Source: Volvox africanus
Taxonomy: Eukaryota > Chlorophyta > Chlorophyceae > Chlamydomonadales > Volvocaceae
Direction: 5' to 3'
DNA: 64,000 nucleotides
NCBI GenBank assembly: GCA_030268105.1
Contig: BSDZ01000008.1
Location: 868,001-932,000 of the forward strand
The position numbers and the translations under genes were made by a program. Below the pieces are notes generated by a model. It was not told the DNA's origin and made no database searches. It was given only the letters and a program-made list of their open reading frames with translations. Positions 38,245 to 53,500 of this stretch are shown here, in pieces. Position 1 is the first letter of the stretch. Every line of letters starts with the position of its first letter.

Positions 38245-40501
38245 GCGTCCTCTCTAGGACGCCAAGCGAGACTTCCTGTATTGGTGATCGGGTTTACCAA
38301 GTCTTACCACTTGGCCAAATGTGCGTCCCCGGGTATTTGTGACGACGCTATAAGGATGGATGTATAAATCGTCTTTATGTGCCAAGGCTTAACTGAAGAC
38401 GCTTCGTGCGATGAGATGCGGAGTCGTTCGCAGCTTTGGAATGCCCATTATCATTCAGTACGTATTGTCTTAAATGGCTGTCCTTATTCAGAGGAGTTGT
38501 AGACTGCTCAAATTACCAGTCGGGCCTTTAGGGGTAGGCGGAGGTAATACACGGGATTGAGGCACGCTGTGTTGTCTGGGCGCTTTTTCCTCCTCCCCTC
38601 TTCCTCTGTCAATCGTTAGGAGAAGATTTTCCGCACCGCGTATATAGGACAGGCCCTTGCCGATCACTATCGGTCTGAAGTCTGCATCCTTCGTTTTCAT
38701 GGAGACTGCTTTGGAAGATTTGAGTATCACCTTGTGCGAATGGGACTATCCTCTACGGGCATAGCCCCTTCTGGGACAGAATGTACTTGTATTTCCTGGT
38801 CATAGCTTTGTAAGTCGCTTCGCGCTTGACATGCAGGATTATCTGGACTGAGAAGAAATCTAGGAGCACCAAGAATCATGGATATAAACAGCCAACCTAG
38901 GTTTACACGATGCTAAGCTATCAAACCCGAGATTACCCTGTGAACAGTACCGCAAAGAAGATTTTTTGTAGGTTGAGACACTTTCATAATATTCGGACAT
39001 AGCTCCGTATATATTATTTCTAATTAATACAGCGTTCTAGAGCGTAAGGGCATCACATGTAGCCGGGTTCGCCATTTCGATCTTGCAGTTCAACAGCATG
39101 TAGCTACCTACATAGGCAGACCTATAAAGTCAGTAGAAGATATGCACTCTGGATGATCCCCATTGAAAAAAATGTTGTTGAAGGATTGGGCTGCTGTAAG
39201 TGGATAGTAGTCGCTATGTAAGCCGTGCAAATTTAGACCTGACTGGACATGACTTGACGAGTGAGGCAGGCACACGAAGATAATTTCCAAAACTTAAGCA
39301 CATTTATTTCTTATCAATCTCACTTTTTAACTGTCACAATAAAGACTTCTACAGCGTCCTATGTGGCTAACGTAGCCACTGGCAAGGAACGCATGGCTTG
39401 CGTGAATATTGGACCAGGTTTTCATTAACCATAACACAAAGCGCACGAGGCAGTGGCCATCGTGCGGTAGATGTTGCCTCAAACCCTTCGTCGTTATGGG
39501 GGAAATCCTAGTCTTTAGTGATCCTTCAAATATTACGTTTATAAAGCTCTGACTATATAGTTTCAATTAGATTATTTTCCTGATTAGGGATAGCATTGCT
39601 TATCAGAATAACGAAAAGTTGATCAGCAAGTGTCAACCGAGTTCGTTGGTGCGAGCATTATGCAAGACAAACGAATTTCGAACTGTCACTTACCTATCGT
39701 CAATGATACTAATGAAGTTTCAGTATATTCGGAGTCAATTTTCTGTTGGATCCCGGAAATGGGAAGGAAGTAACGTGTCGAGCTTCCAGGTTGGCGTTTG
39801 CCGTGGTCCCAGATAAATTTCAGGTCAACTCATATGAGTTTTTGCGGCAAATAATTAAGGAAATCTATTGGCAATCCTTGAGACCATAATTATAATGATG
39901 AGGAAGACCAGTTGCTCAGGCAGACCGCTGGAAATGTTTTCATTGCCTATCATGCATACTTTCCAAAGCCCAATAAATATGAACTCAGCGCGTTGAGGGA
40001 ACAACTATCGATGCTGGTTCCTCCCTTCGAACATTTCAGCAACACATTGGTCTCGGAGCTGCGACCACGGTTCGGATGTCTAAAGGTTTCCAATATCCTA
40101 TGGCCTCAAACGTATAATTAACGCTACAAGATAGCTCCCTAAAGTACTGATTTTTACTTGGAAAGCCACAAGCCACACAGCCCACACCTGGGCCAACACG
40201 TCCGGTATAGTCAGGAGAGCGCGCTGAAGGAGCACGGCAGGCTATATCCGCACTGACTGAATTCATTAGTTGGAGACCTAAAGGCATTGATTTGCTATAC
40301 TAGCCTGGTAAGCGTACTATCCGGGATGTCGGTGTGTGCGCGAGTGTTCCTCAAAAGCTGCAGTAAGGTCAAATGCTTCTATCTAACGATAATCTCATCA
40401 AGAGACCGTGGTTCAGCATGCGGCGCTTTGCGAGCGACTTCAAGAGTCCATAGTCGGTTCAAGCTGTTCGTATGTTCTTGCAGGTTTGCTTATTATTAAC
40501 A
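38245..40501. other. Spacer without recognisable gene
   Basis: AT-rich intergenic DNA with scattered short open frames and no motif, RNA gene or clear repeat that I can support. Confidence 0.5.
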
Positions 40502-41467
40502 ATGTCGGATAGGCGACCACAGCGACCGTCAGCTTTGCGTGCACAAGGCGCGTTCCAGGCTGCCGCTTCGTCCGATGACGAAGGCATGGAGGTGGGCCCT
40601 CTGAACGGTTGTTCGCTGCAGGTTGCTTGCCACGCCCACTTGAATCTTAGCATGAGAATCAGCTGATTAAGTGCGATGCCAACTTCCTGATATGTTTGTC
40701 AACACATGTCTGCGCAGGGCCGCCAAACGCGCAGCACGCGACGGGTCATGCGAGTAGATCTTTCTAAGTTGGACGTAAGTGCAACTGAGTCAACCTTGCG
40801 GGCTGAAATCTGCTAGATGTCCGAAATTATGTTTAACTGAGTTTACGGTTCAACTGTTAACCGACGGTTGCCGTAACTCAAATCCGCGTACAGACGCAAT
40901 CCTTATTGCGATATCGGAAGGTCCACAAACTGGGCGATACTCCACCAACAGCGACAAAGGAGGAGTTGATACCTGCCGTGTCGCGTCACTTCGCACAACA
41001 GGTTGGTGGGGTATCCTCTTGGGTGTACTGTGTCTAAGCACTATTTATGGAAGCGATTATTCCGACAGTTATCTAACGTCTCGGCCGACTCCCATCAATG
41101 TCAAGAAATTGTATACGTCTCTGGTCACAAAGACATACAGTTCTTGACGGAGCCTGTATGTGTTTAGACTATTAGCATGAGCATGCATGCAGAGTTTCTG
41201 CCCGTTCCTCGCCAGCGTAACTACGTTGACTTTAATCGCGTGCAGGTGGTCGACGAGGAGGAGGTTCTGTTGAAATTCGTGCTAGCAATTCAGAAACACA
41301 ACAAGCAACTTCGGCAGCTGGGCGCCCTACACCAACAAAAAGTGCAGGAGCAGCGTCTAGCAATGCAGCAGCACCTGCAACAGCAATTGCAGTATCGACA
41401 AGTACCACAGTTACAGCAAATGCAGGCGAATCACCTTAAGGGTGGAGTGATGAAACCCCGTAGTTGA
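40502..41467 (+). CDS. Gln-rich coiled-coil protein, unknown function
   Basis: A three-exon model is phase-consistent: 40502-40591, 40718-40774 and 41246-41467 (TGA), 122 residues. The N-terminus is basic and then acidic (MSDRRPQRPSALRAQG, SSDDEGME). A short basic exon follows (GRQTRSTRRVMRVDLSKLD). The third exon starts VVDEEEVLLKFVLAIQKHNK and continues as a heptad-like helix ending in Gln-rich repeats (QQHLQQQLQYRQV) and a basic tail. The charge pattern suggests a small nuclear or scaffold protein, but no family is recognised. The last exon might instead start 48 bases upstream (FLPVPRQRNYVDFNRVQ); both acceptors keep frame. Confidence 0.55.
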
Positions 41468-42693
41468 CGTTGACAGTTGGAGGCTAGTCACGTGTACGGA
41501 AGGTAGTTATGATAAAATAGAGATCAAGCTGCAAATGTCGTGGGCATGTCTTCAGGTGGCCACGGTCACGGCTTTTGCCATTGAGCTTGGGGTGCTGCAA
41601 TGATGGCTGAAGTATAGCGCTGAAACCCGGCATCGCGGGGTAGTGAATGGCTGACTCTTGATGACTTTATGACGGCTTCCACACTAATGAGTGCGCTCTG
41701 GGACGTTAACGCTGTGTAACGGAAGTGAGCAACGGCAACATAGTGGAAGGATAACAATGGGTATCATACCACGCAGGATCCGACCAGGATCCAAAAATGA
41801 AAGGGGTACTTGAAGAAGTGGAGGTCTGACCCTTGCAGGGTCATGCAGAGCTGTAATCTCTTAGATGATGAAGGGCCTCAATGTCGAGTTACGTATCTAT
41901 AGGGAATTGTCGCAATTCTGTTTGCCAGAGATAATTGAAATTAATAAGACTTGGGTATTTCACCAAGAGTACGGCATGTACCTCGGCAGAATGATGGTCT
42001 TCATGATGTGGAATCAAGGCGCTGATTGCTATCCAGATACCACCTGGCCTCTACATTCGAGCTAAAAACAAGCTCATTACACCTCATATGAGAGGATAGC
42101 CGCACACTCCGTATCCACAACAGTCGAAGCACATACTTCAAAGTCTACCCGCATCTACATATCAAGGGCTGGCCATTTATCGTCCACCCAGATCCGCCAT
42201 CTTATGCTTCCATCCTAGGTGCGTCGTTACTTGCCTTACTCGGCAGATTCATCACATGGCTTAAGACAGAGAAGTCCCAAAGTATCCCTTTTCTTAGGAA
42301 CACTCAGCCCGGGTGCCACTCGGGGTGGTGCGAGGTGGTGCAACCGGTCGTTGCACCCGCCTATCCACTTATTGGTATATCTTTACATCTGTACGTAAGG
42401 CATTGGGGACGACCGCTGCCTACTCGCTAACTCGACGGAAAGGCATCATCGCCTTCTGGACTCGGCGACTTCCTGTACGTCAAATGACAAACCCGCCAGG
42501 ACTTACGTGCATTATGCCAGCAAGCCCGTCGTGAGCCCTAAAGCTGCTACGCACCACGCCCCAGGCTAGTACAGCACATGGTGCAAAAATAGCATTTCAC
42601 TCGTCTACGCCAGTTGGCCCCTTGTAAGCCATAATGGTGGCTGGGTGAGGTTCCTAGCGCGAGTGCGTGCTGGTATCCACGCTAGGTAGCTGT
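41468..42693. other. Spacer, no recognisable gene
   Basis: Likely 3' flanks of two convergent genes. A short plus-strand frame at 41865-42065 looks somewhat protein-like (ELSQFCLPEIIEINKTWVFH) but stands alone. Confidence 0.45.
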
Positions 42694-44504
42694 TCAAGCT
42701 GGCAACAAAAGCTTTTCATTGTTCCGCCAGCTCTTAATGTAGTAGTAGAAGAAGTCGATGTAGACGATGGTTTGAACGATGCCCGAGATCCAGACTGCAC
42801 GAAAACCAAAAGCGATTCGGAACGATTTAGTTGTGGGGCAGACACGAACACGGTCAAAAGGAAATAAGTTGAGACGGGGACGACAACACCACATGCCGCC
42901 GCTTGCCGTTAGATCCATTTATTATCGACATAAAACTAGGTTCAGTCCGAGAGCCAAGTCGCGCCATCCTGTCCGACAACATTACGTTCCCTCATTAGCA
43001 CCGGCATGGTCGTCTTACCCAAGTACTGGTGGTAATGCTTCTCTGTCATAAACCGGTAAATCCAGTTCAGGATATACAACGCACGGTACGATCTGCAGCA
43101 CATTGGTGAAGGCATAAGGCTTGATACTGACTGGCGCATCTATCCGATGTGACAGGATGGACATTGCAAAAGCCACCCCACCATTCATGAACCCACAACA
43201 CAATCAACCAACTTCCACCTGCTTTTTCGAGAAGCTTGCCTAAACCCCGCATCCCGTACACATTACCAACTCCGCTCAGGACCAGACCCAGAACACTTAA
43301 GGCGCACAGAACTTCCGCGCGCGCCACCGTCCTTAAGTCCTGTAGGGGCACAGGCAGCATTCTTGCCTATGGATCCCTAGGTAATATTGCCCTTCTCCTT
43401 CATCCATAATGTGCGCACTCTCACTTGCATGCGCTCCCGTATTCTGAGCCCAACCCCAATTTGACTCCATCCCGTCTGCAATCACTCTCCCAAATTCCGA
43501 CCAGTGCTCCCAGCGGAGCCATTGCTGCCTTCGCCTTGGAACCATCAAACCTACCCGAGTAGAAACACATAGTTGCCCGTGAGGTTGTCAATGTTGTTAG
43601 TGCGCTGTAGCAAAACCAGCTGAGGCAGGATTGCTACAGCTTCCAGGTAAATTGAAAACGTCCACAGGACCTACACGATAGGATGGCAACCGCATTACAG
43701 GGGTCGGCATGCACTGTGTACCCAGTGGGTTGCACTTGACAGCTTAAGGCTGTTGATCTGTTGCACACCCAACCACCGCCCGCCCACCGTCGTCGATAGA
43801 TGGCGACCAGACCAGCTGTTGCGCGCATCACCCATGGGGAGTAAGTACCTAGTCCCAAGAGCCCCTAACTGCCGGAGATCGGCAACAACTCCCCGATAGC
43901 TGAAAGAGGCATGAGGGTGTGGCTAACGCTTTGGGGGGAGCTATTTTGACCCAGGGGTATAACCTCATAGAAAGCGTACTCACCTCCATCACCGAGAACT
44001 CATTGTTCAGAACCAAGGCCAGTAACAGGCACGGAAGAGCAAGGAATTGATACCGAAAGGTATCCTGCTCCCGGTCATACGTCACCCTGATGACCTTATG
44101 GAAGCGCATCCAGTAGATAATAGTGAACGTGGAGACAAGGAAAATGATCTTCATCACCGTGTTGTACCTGCGTGAATGTCGGTTGTAGCCATCTATAACA
44201 TACGTATTTGTACGCGCTACGGGGCGACAAACCCCACTCACAGAGAGATGAAATTGGTGAACAGGTCCAAGTACCGGCACACGAAGACCACAGCGTAAAG
44301 CTCCTGAGTCTTTAGAGAGATGCCTATCCAACGCATACACGGGTTTTCCAGTAAGGATCCAACGCGCACAACTACTACAGCAACCCGCTGCCCACAAGAT
44401 CATTCCTCACCGCGACATGAACGAGTAGCGTTAATCTTCAGCAGCAAAACTATAATTGATAACAGGTGAGTCATATCACCCGCTAGTCTGAATATGTTCA
44501 TCAT
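42694..44504 (-). CDS. ERD2: ER lumen protein-retaining receptor (KDEL receptor)
   Basis: Six minus-strand exons join in phase with GT-AG borders: 44504-44411, 44323-44242, 44167-43984, 43670-43555, 43092-43019 and 42794-42694 (TGA). The product is 216 residues, the normal length. The hallmarks run from end to end: NIFRLAGDMTHLLSIIVLLL, SCRGISLKTQELYAVVF, CRYLDLFTNFISLYNTVMK, YDREQDTFRYQFLALP, LWTFSIYLEAVAILPQL, SYRALYILNWIYRF and YIDFFYYYIKSW. Seven hydrophobic segments are present. The Arg in CRYLDLF and the Asp in YIDFFYYY, both needed for ligand binding or retrograde transport in studied receptors, are kept. The protein cycles between Golgi and ER and returns K/HDEL-tagged proteins. The gene looks intact. 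A second ATG follows directly (MMN or MN start). Confidence 0.96.
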
Positions 44505-46354
<1,850 letters not shown>

Positions 46355-48535
46355 GAAGTAGTAATAGTACGCCGGTCGTTGCCTGGCGTGTGTTAAGGAG
46401 GTGGGGAACTGCTTAGGGGTTGCATCGCCTCCCCTGTATGCCCGCACCATCGGAATGTTTATTCGTAAGGATCCGGGAGTGCAGGCAGGAACCGGCATGT
46501 ATCAGATACAAACAGCCCTACCTGCCTGCATGGCCTGAATGCATTCGTTAATTAGTGGGCTGTCCGCGCAGTACGATTCAGGCCATCAACATGGATGCGG
46601 CGGCGTGATTTATATGTGGCTTGATAGCAGATGAACGCGTGAGACTCCCTCCCTCGCTCCCTCCCTTTCGTACCTCCTTGCGTGCGTATATATGCATCCG
46701 TACACACGTATCATATACATGCATACATATGTCTTATGCAGTAGTGTGGTGTCATGATGACGTAATTAAAGCCTTTTCCATCTCTCATGTTCATTATTAT
46801 CATCTTGAGCAGGTTGGTCGGCTGCATGCAGGCGTGTTCGTCATTAGAAGGGTTAAACACACCTTGACCCCTTGCGTGCGTCAAGGACAGGTGAGGCATC
46901 TAGCTCGGAAAACACAAACATAACTTCAACCATCCGCTGACGTATTCATTCAATGCAGGTTCCATTCTGCCTCGTCTGGTGGCACCCAGGCAAGCAGGCA
47001 GGGGGAATACAACGATATGAAGTAAAAAGAAATCAACTGTACGTAGGTAGCACTATGGCTACATGGCCTTTCCTTGCGTTAGCTTTGCGTTACAGAGGGT
47101 CATTATGAAAGTAACGCGAGGTATCACAATTTAACGCTTGGTCTAACGCATGCAGTCGCATGTATTAGCAAACTCATTTGCAAGGGCACAATTCTAACTC
47201 ACAGTTTTCTATGAAAACATTATGTAAATATTGACGAATATCCTTGATTAATTACATTCTGAGTAAAATTTAGCTTTGACATAATATTTTTAGCAGATGT
47301 TCGCTGTTTTCCTTCAGCTGCGTTACGGCCGTGCGTTACATTCGCAGTGATTCGTACCGGGATTTGCCTGCTTACGCACATTTCGCAGCTTTACGCAGGC
47401 GATGTAACGCGCCCCTAACGCAATTATCCATGGTGTAGGTGTGCATTGCTTCGTATCATCACCAACTGTTTTCCGATATACTACTCCATATACAATAGCA
47501 CATGCATATGGTGCGGTTGTGTTTAACGCTGAGTTGCAAGTTCCCTCGTTACACTCCTGCCTGCATATCCACCCTGCAGTGCACGTCCTTGGGCGCCGCC
47601 CTGCCTGGCACGTACGTAAATACCGTAGGCGGGGAAAGCTTGCGCCTTGCACACAACGATTGGATCATATCCTATACCCGGCGACACCACCGCAGTTTTG
47701 AGCGGCGAGGGGGTACCTGACTAATTACTAAACCGCGCGGGGCCCCGTCCATCGTCGAGAAGGCATCTGAAGCACTAGCCCCGCTACGATCGATAACCTG
47801 CTTAACCACTAGATCGATAACTAGATCGATATCCACTAGTCCAAAGCGATCTGGAGACTTCCAAGCCTGTTCTCAATTTGCACCACTGTGACAAACACAC
47901 ACTTACACACATATATATACACACAAAGGATGCGAAACACATGAAATTGAATTGCATGTATTTCAGTTGAAATCCCTATTTCAGATTGTGACATTATTTA
48001 TGCATCTATATGTTGTTGATCGAAGTTAAGTAGCTTCATCAGCCCTTGCACGCGCACGCCTCTCTCTCATGTGCTACCAGCAATTAATGTCCCAGATTGA
48101 GATCTTAACAAAACAATAGTCCTGATCTACGTTAACGTAGACCAGAGTAATCCAGCGTCCGAACTGCTCTTATGGATAGATACGCCGCCGGCGGTTCACA
48201 GACTATCAACAGCTGCTGCGCGCGAAGACATGCAATCAATTAATCGATGACTACCTCAAATTTACGGACCTACCTCTATCTCCACGAGTTATAGATAGAT
48301 GGATAGATATGTAAAACAACTATCTATTTAAAGTCATATCTATCTATGTGGCCCAACCGTGCGTGCACGTAGTATAGATAGTACATCCGCGGCAAGATGA
48401 CGCTACCTACTTGCACCTGATTGATCCCATCCATTCAACGCCGATCTAATCATCTTGATATGAACATATACATGCATGTGGTTGGGAATATGCATGTCGT
48501 AGTAACGTGCGTGGCTTCGCCACGAAATCGCCACG
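46355..48535. other. Non-coding region with a TAACGC-rich segment
   Basis: No supported gene. Between about 47080 and 47530 the hexamer GCGTTA/TAACGC occurs about ten times in both orientations. This includes the pair GCGTTAC...GTAACGC at 47086-47120. The remainder has short GATA-like and TGCA-rich stretches. Confidence 0.5.
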
Positions 48536-49315
48536 CACCGTCGAGTTGAGGATAAGCGAGGTGCTGCATCTCAGAAAGTAACGTGCTGCTGTATGTACGA
48601 TGGCGTACGCAAGTACGCTGTACGACGGCGTCAGATAGAGTAGTAGTGGTAGGTTTGATAGGAATTGGCCATCCTTGTTGTGCCGAAAGGCTGCTGGGTG
48701 CGTCGATGTTTTGGCTACCGGTAGTCCTGAAAAATGCATGCATGCATGGCCCCCGCCGCCGCCCTGCCTTGATCGCTTGCTTGCGTACATACCTACACAC
48801 ATTCCCGGTTAGTACGCAGCCAGATTGCTAGGTAGGTAGGTGGAAATACATACGCATCTGCAGTGTTCCTGCTGGATACTTGCTCATCTAAGCGGAGGTT
48901 TTGCCGTCATCAAGCCCGCCGGGAAACTCGGACAACATGCACCGGAAGGATCAAAAAGGTAGATCCTGCATGTACGTACAGACAGCAGCAGCGCCAGCAA
49001 GCGGATGGATGCACAAATCAACATGCATGCAACTCATCAATCAATTGTTTCTGGAGTGATATGTAAGTGGTCTGCAGATGATCAAGAGGGATCTCTGCCA
49101 GCCAACTACTGGCCAGTCAGACCTAAGTAAGCTTGATCAGACTTAATTCAGACTTAATTAGTCAATGGTTGTCAGGACAATCGGCGGGTTCCTTATTAGT
49201 CGTTAGGGCGGCGGTCGGGCCGCCTGCAGCTCGACCTACCCAGCAGTAGGGCGCGTGGTTGTGCGGCCTAAATAGCTAGCAGATTGTCATGCATGGCATG
49301 GTGGAGAAGTGGCGA
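48536..49315 (+). repeat. Dispersed repeat, copy A (about 780 bp)
   Basis: This stretch shares long near-identical blocks, in the same order and orientation, with 57857-58563. Examples are GTTTGATAGGAATTGGC, AAGCCCGCCGGGAAAC, ACCGGAAGGATCAAAAAGGT, GTTCCTTATTAGTCGTTAGG and CATGCATGGCATGGTGGAG. Copy A contains about 100 extra bases (about 49085-49190). No protein frame is conserved between copies. It is likely a non-autonomous transposable element or its remnant. Arbitrary plus orientation. Confidence 0.85.
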
Positions 49316-50252
49316 GATGGTACAAGACTGAATTAGATTGCAAGTATCAATTCATATCCAATGAAATGAGAGTCTATATATCTTTGCACGTGTACGGCCC
49401 ATGATGCAGGACTCTCGTCTCCCAGCCAAAATCTAGCACCATTAGGTACATATTATATCCCGTACATCAATACGTACATACAGTACATGGTTACGGCTAT
49501 GACTGTAATATCCCCTACACATATTTCCGTATACCGTCAGATCTGTATCGTTAATCATCTATATGAACCCTGTATTGATGGAGCTTATCTGAGTGTACAA
49601 CTTTCCTACAATCTGCGCCCTGTCGTACTGCATGCGACTATTCATCCCCAAGGGAAGACCCCGGTGTTTATCAACACCTCCATGACATACGGGTTAAGTC
49701 GCTTCGCTCCCAAGTCGCCAGGTAGGCTGTTACACCCGGGATCGACATAATACCCATTATATCCAGTTTCCTCCCATCCATTAAGTATGTAGAGCTTCCG
49801 TGTTACATAATAACATGCCCACCAGGTTTGCGTTAAGTATGTCATGAAAATTGATTTGCGTGAGTAAAAGGCTGTCTTGGCCCAGCCAAGACAGTTATGG
49901 AAACCTCGCTCCCGGCATGTTTTACGGTAAGTAGGCCCCCCTATTTGCCCATGGTGGATTGATGCTTGGGAAGTTAGTCTGACTTAATGTAATGAGCGAC
50001 ATCAGCAGCAGATCAAATCCATACAGATGCGTGGATGAATTAGATAACGTGTCAGTAAATAAAAGTCAATAACAGTCCATCAGTAAATAAAAGCAGTACG
50101 TACTTATTTGCATACACGCGCAGCACGAAGGCAAATATTAGTTTTATTATTCATCAGCTTTTAGTGGCGACAATGCAAGGGGCTGCTATCTCGGGAAATG
50201 ATATACAGACAGATAGACAGATTGGCAGACGGATAGATAGGTAGAAAAACAT
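49316..50252. other. Spacer downstream of the pherophorin
   Basis: The terminal exon(s) of the minus-strand pherophorin should lie here or further left, but I could not identify one; a typical CCP-x-Y ending was not found. A minus-strand frame 49845-49642 (ILNGWEETGYNGYYVDPGC) is protein-like but unassigned. Confidence 0.35.
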
Positions 50253-50357
<105 letters not shown>

Positions 50358-50593
50358 ACAATAAACTGGCGTAATGTAATCATACTTAGGTTCTCCATCC
50401 GTACATAGTTGACTATACACAAATAGTTACGTACACATGTACTATCATAATGTGATAATTATAGATAAAGTACCACCCTGGCGGCTACTAATAAGCACAG
50501 GTATCTAAGCCATCTACCTAGCTGCATACCTCGCATGCGAGTCCATTCACCAACAACTTGTTCGACATCTTTCTTCAAGATGAATGAACTTAC

Positions 50594-53500
50594 CAGCAAA
50601 TTGCTGGTCTCCCGACGGTGTTGCAGAATGAACTCAGGTCAGTACCTCTGACCAGCTCAATGCAGATTCTGCCGCCATCGGCTTGCTCCAAAGTCCAATT
50701 TAGCTGATTGGCCTTCACTACGTTCGTTCCCGGAGCTCCCCAACTCGGGGATATAAACCTCATGGTGGGGCTACCGGAGGGCTGGACGCCAATGCCTTTG
50801 ACGGCCTGGCGCTGAGCCTCATCCGCCCAAATCTCCGCTTTACGCAGCAAAGTGGTCGAGTTGCAGAAGTCCTGTCGTCACCATCATCATCATTATGATC
50901 ATCATCATGAATTTCAAGCCAAGAGCGAGCAAGGGGCGCCGGGGCATATGTTTACGTATGTAGACATACACATACACACATACATATGCATAATGCTTGC
51001 ACATATCTATTAAGCATAGAAAGACAGGGAAAGGATTCTTCAAGGTAGTTTCCGTATATATGTGATAGATGGCATTCATGCCATCGTACAAATGCTTTGC
51101 TTGGACACTTGCTTGGAGAGCTAGGGACCTGATGACCATCGGAGCTTGCTTGGCTGCCAGCACTCCCAGCAGGCAGATCAATCTGAGTACCTATGTATCT
51201 TTCCCGGAGATCTAGGAGATCATGCCGTGCGGTTGGTCGGCAAAACCATGAAAGGGTATGCAATACTATCAGGCATCCACCTACCGTCATCAGCTCTCAT
51301 TACAAAGCAGCCCACACAGCCACCAGTTAACAATCAAACAGACAAATAGATCGTCCATGCGTATATACGCACAGCAGGCAACTAGATAGTACGACAGTTA
51401 TTAGTACGAGGTGTACGAGAGCCCCGCCACCACCGCCCTCAACGCAGTATACATATTATATTCTCACAAAGACTCACATATTCATTGCCATTAACCACTG
51501 CATGATAAGATGACATTTTGAATGCTGCCGCGGTCTCAAAGCAGTACAGAACGGTGGTTGTCTTCCGCCCTGGAAGCTCGGTTAGTGCTTTCTGTGCACC
51601 AAAAGGCGTCGTACCCGCCTGAGTTATGCATCTGCATCACCAAAACCGAATAATAAACCGTCAGGCGTATGAATTAATATGCATGCGGCTGTGTCATAAG
51701 TCATCATCATTATGATTATTACCGTTGGCCCTGCGTGGTGGGCGACGGTAGGTGGGTCCATCTAGGACGTACATGCAACGAGCACACTGATGATTTAGTT
51801 AATTAGAGAGCGAGAGGGAAGAGAGAGAGAGAGAGAGAGAGAGAGGAAGGCTTTCGTGATGTGTATTTGTATGAATATTATTTGTGGGATGAAAAATTAG
51901 GCGGACGGATGGTGGACGGAAATTGCGTCGGGAACGATATATACGTATATACAGGGTTTTAGGGTTCTAAGGGGTTATAAATATATTATATTGGCTACTC
52001 ATTCAATATACAAGTAAAAATATATATTATATTGTGTGTATTTGTGTAGCTAAAAGCATCACGGCAGTAGACAGCAGCACCACCGACCCTGGGCTCTCGA
52101 TGGTCCATACTGACGTAAGTGAACTTACGTGCAGTTGGGTTTGCCGCTGCCGCCGGGCATTGCGCATGAAAAGGACTGAAAGTACTGGAAACAACCAGTG
52201 TCAGTTAAGGGGTCATTTCCATCGCCGCCCACGATCAACGAGAACACATAACCATCTATGACGGCACTGCATCCTTGGAGCTCGAATGCTTCCAAAAGCT
52301 TCCCCGGGAAAATGTAGAGGAAGAACTCTGCCTGTGACTGCAGCTTGCCACCTTCTTCATCAGATGCGAAGGTGAAGCAGACCTTCATCAGGGTGTCGGA
52401 GCAGCTGGCTGAGAGGACACCCAGCACGTCCACGTTCACGTTCGCTGCCATATCATACATGAGTTGAATTATGTTTTCTGAAAGACTTCCACAAATATCC
52501 GGGCTGAAATTGACCTCAAACAGCTGCCATTCAGGTCTTGCCAGGCTGAAAGATACGCACGTCGTGCATGGTGGCGGGGATGATAAAGGCGGAGATGGTA
52601 TGCTGGAGAAAGGCGGAGGTGGGCTCGGGCCTGGATGTGGCGGGCGCTTTAGTGGAGACGGAGGCAGTGGAGGTGGGAATGGGGATGGCGGGGGAGACCT
52701 TCGAATGGTGGGAGACGGAAGAGGTGATGGCGGGCGTGGCGACGGAGGAGAGGGTTTTGGAGGCGGGGGTCGGGGTTCCTTAAGAAGAGGTGGGAACGGC
52801 GGTGACGGAGGAGATGGCTTTGAAGGCCTAGGACTAGGAGGTTGGGGACCGGGAGGTCCAGGACTGGGAGGCTGGGGCCGGGGGGCCGGGGGACTTGGAA
52901 GCCGTGGGTATCTACTGGGGCTTGGCGATGGTGGTGGCGATCTGGGCTGACGTGGAGAGGGGCGTGGCGTAGGAAACGCTGTGAAAGCTGCCACTGACGC
53001 GATCAAGGGCATTGAGGGTGTTACGGGGTAGTCCAGCAGCGGTTCCGCCGGAGAAAAGGTCTGCTGGCCTGCAGGGTACTGCAGTGGAGCTACGGGCACG
53101 TTGCCAAGATTCTGGTCGTTGGGAGGTTTGGAAGGAAGGGCCTCCACAGGGCTCACTGCGCGCATGCGACAAATCAGTAATGAATAGAATTTGGAGTGGG
53201 AGTCGTTGCTAAGGAGACGAGAAATCGCGTATGATGCCCGGGGGGAAAATGATTTTCTCCACGGTACCATTACTTCTGCCCCGGGGAAGCCGCGCTTCAC
53301 GCGGTAAAATATTTCCGGGGCCCTCGGAGCGAGCCGAACACTTTTCCGGGAATTTTTGGAAAAAGCCAAAAATTTTCGGGTCCCCGTCCTGTGTGAAGTT
53401 CGCTGACGCAGCTACGGACATCTATCAACGGACATCAATCTTTCCCCGGAAAGATCTTGCCCAATGCATGGTCCAGTTCCGGGGACAAAGACTGGATCCG

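Noticed and set aside
52471..52950. Glycine-rich 159-codon plus-strand frame
   Set aside because: It is the antisense shadow of the pherophorin Pro-rich rod, which has clear domains on the other strand.
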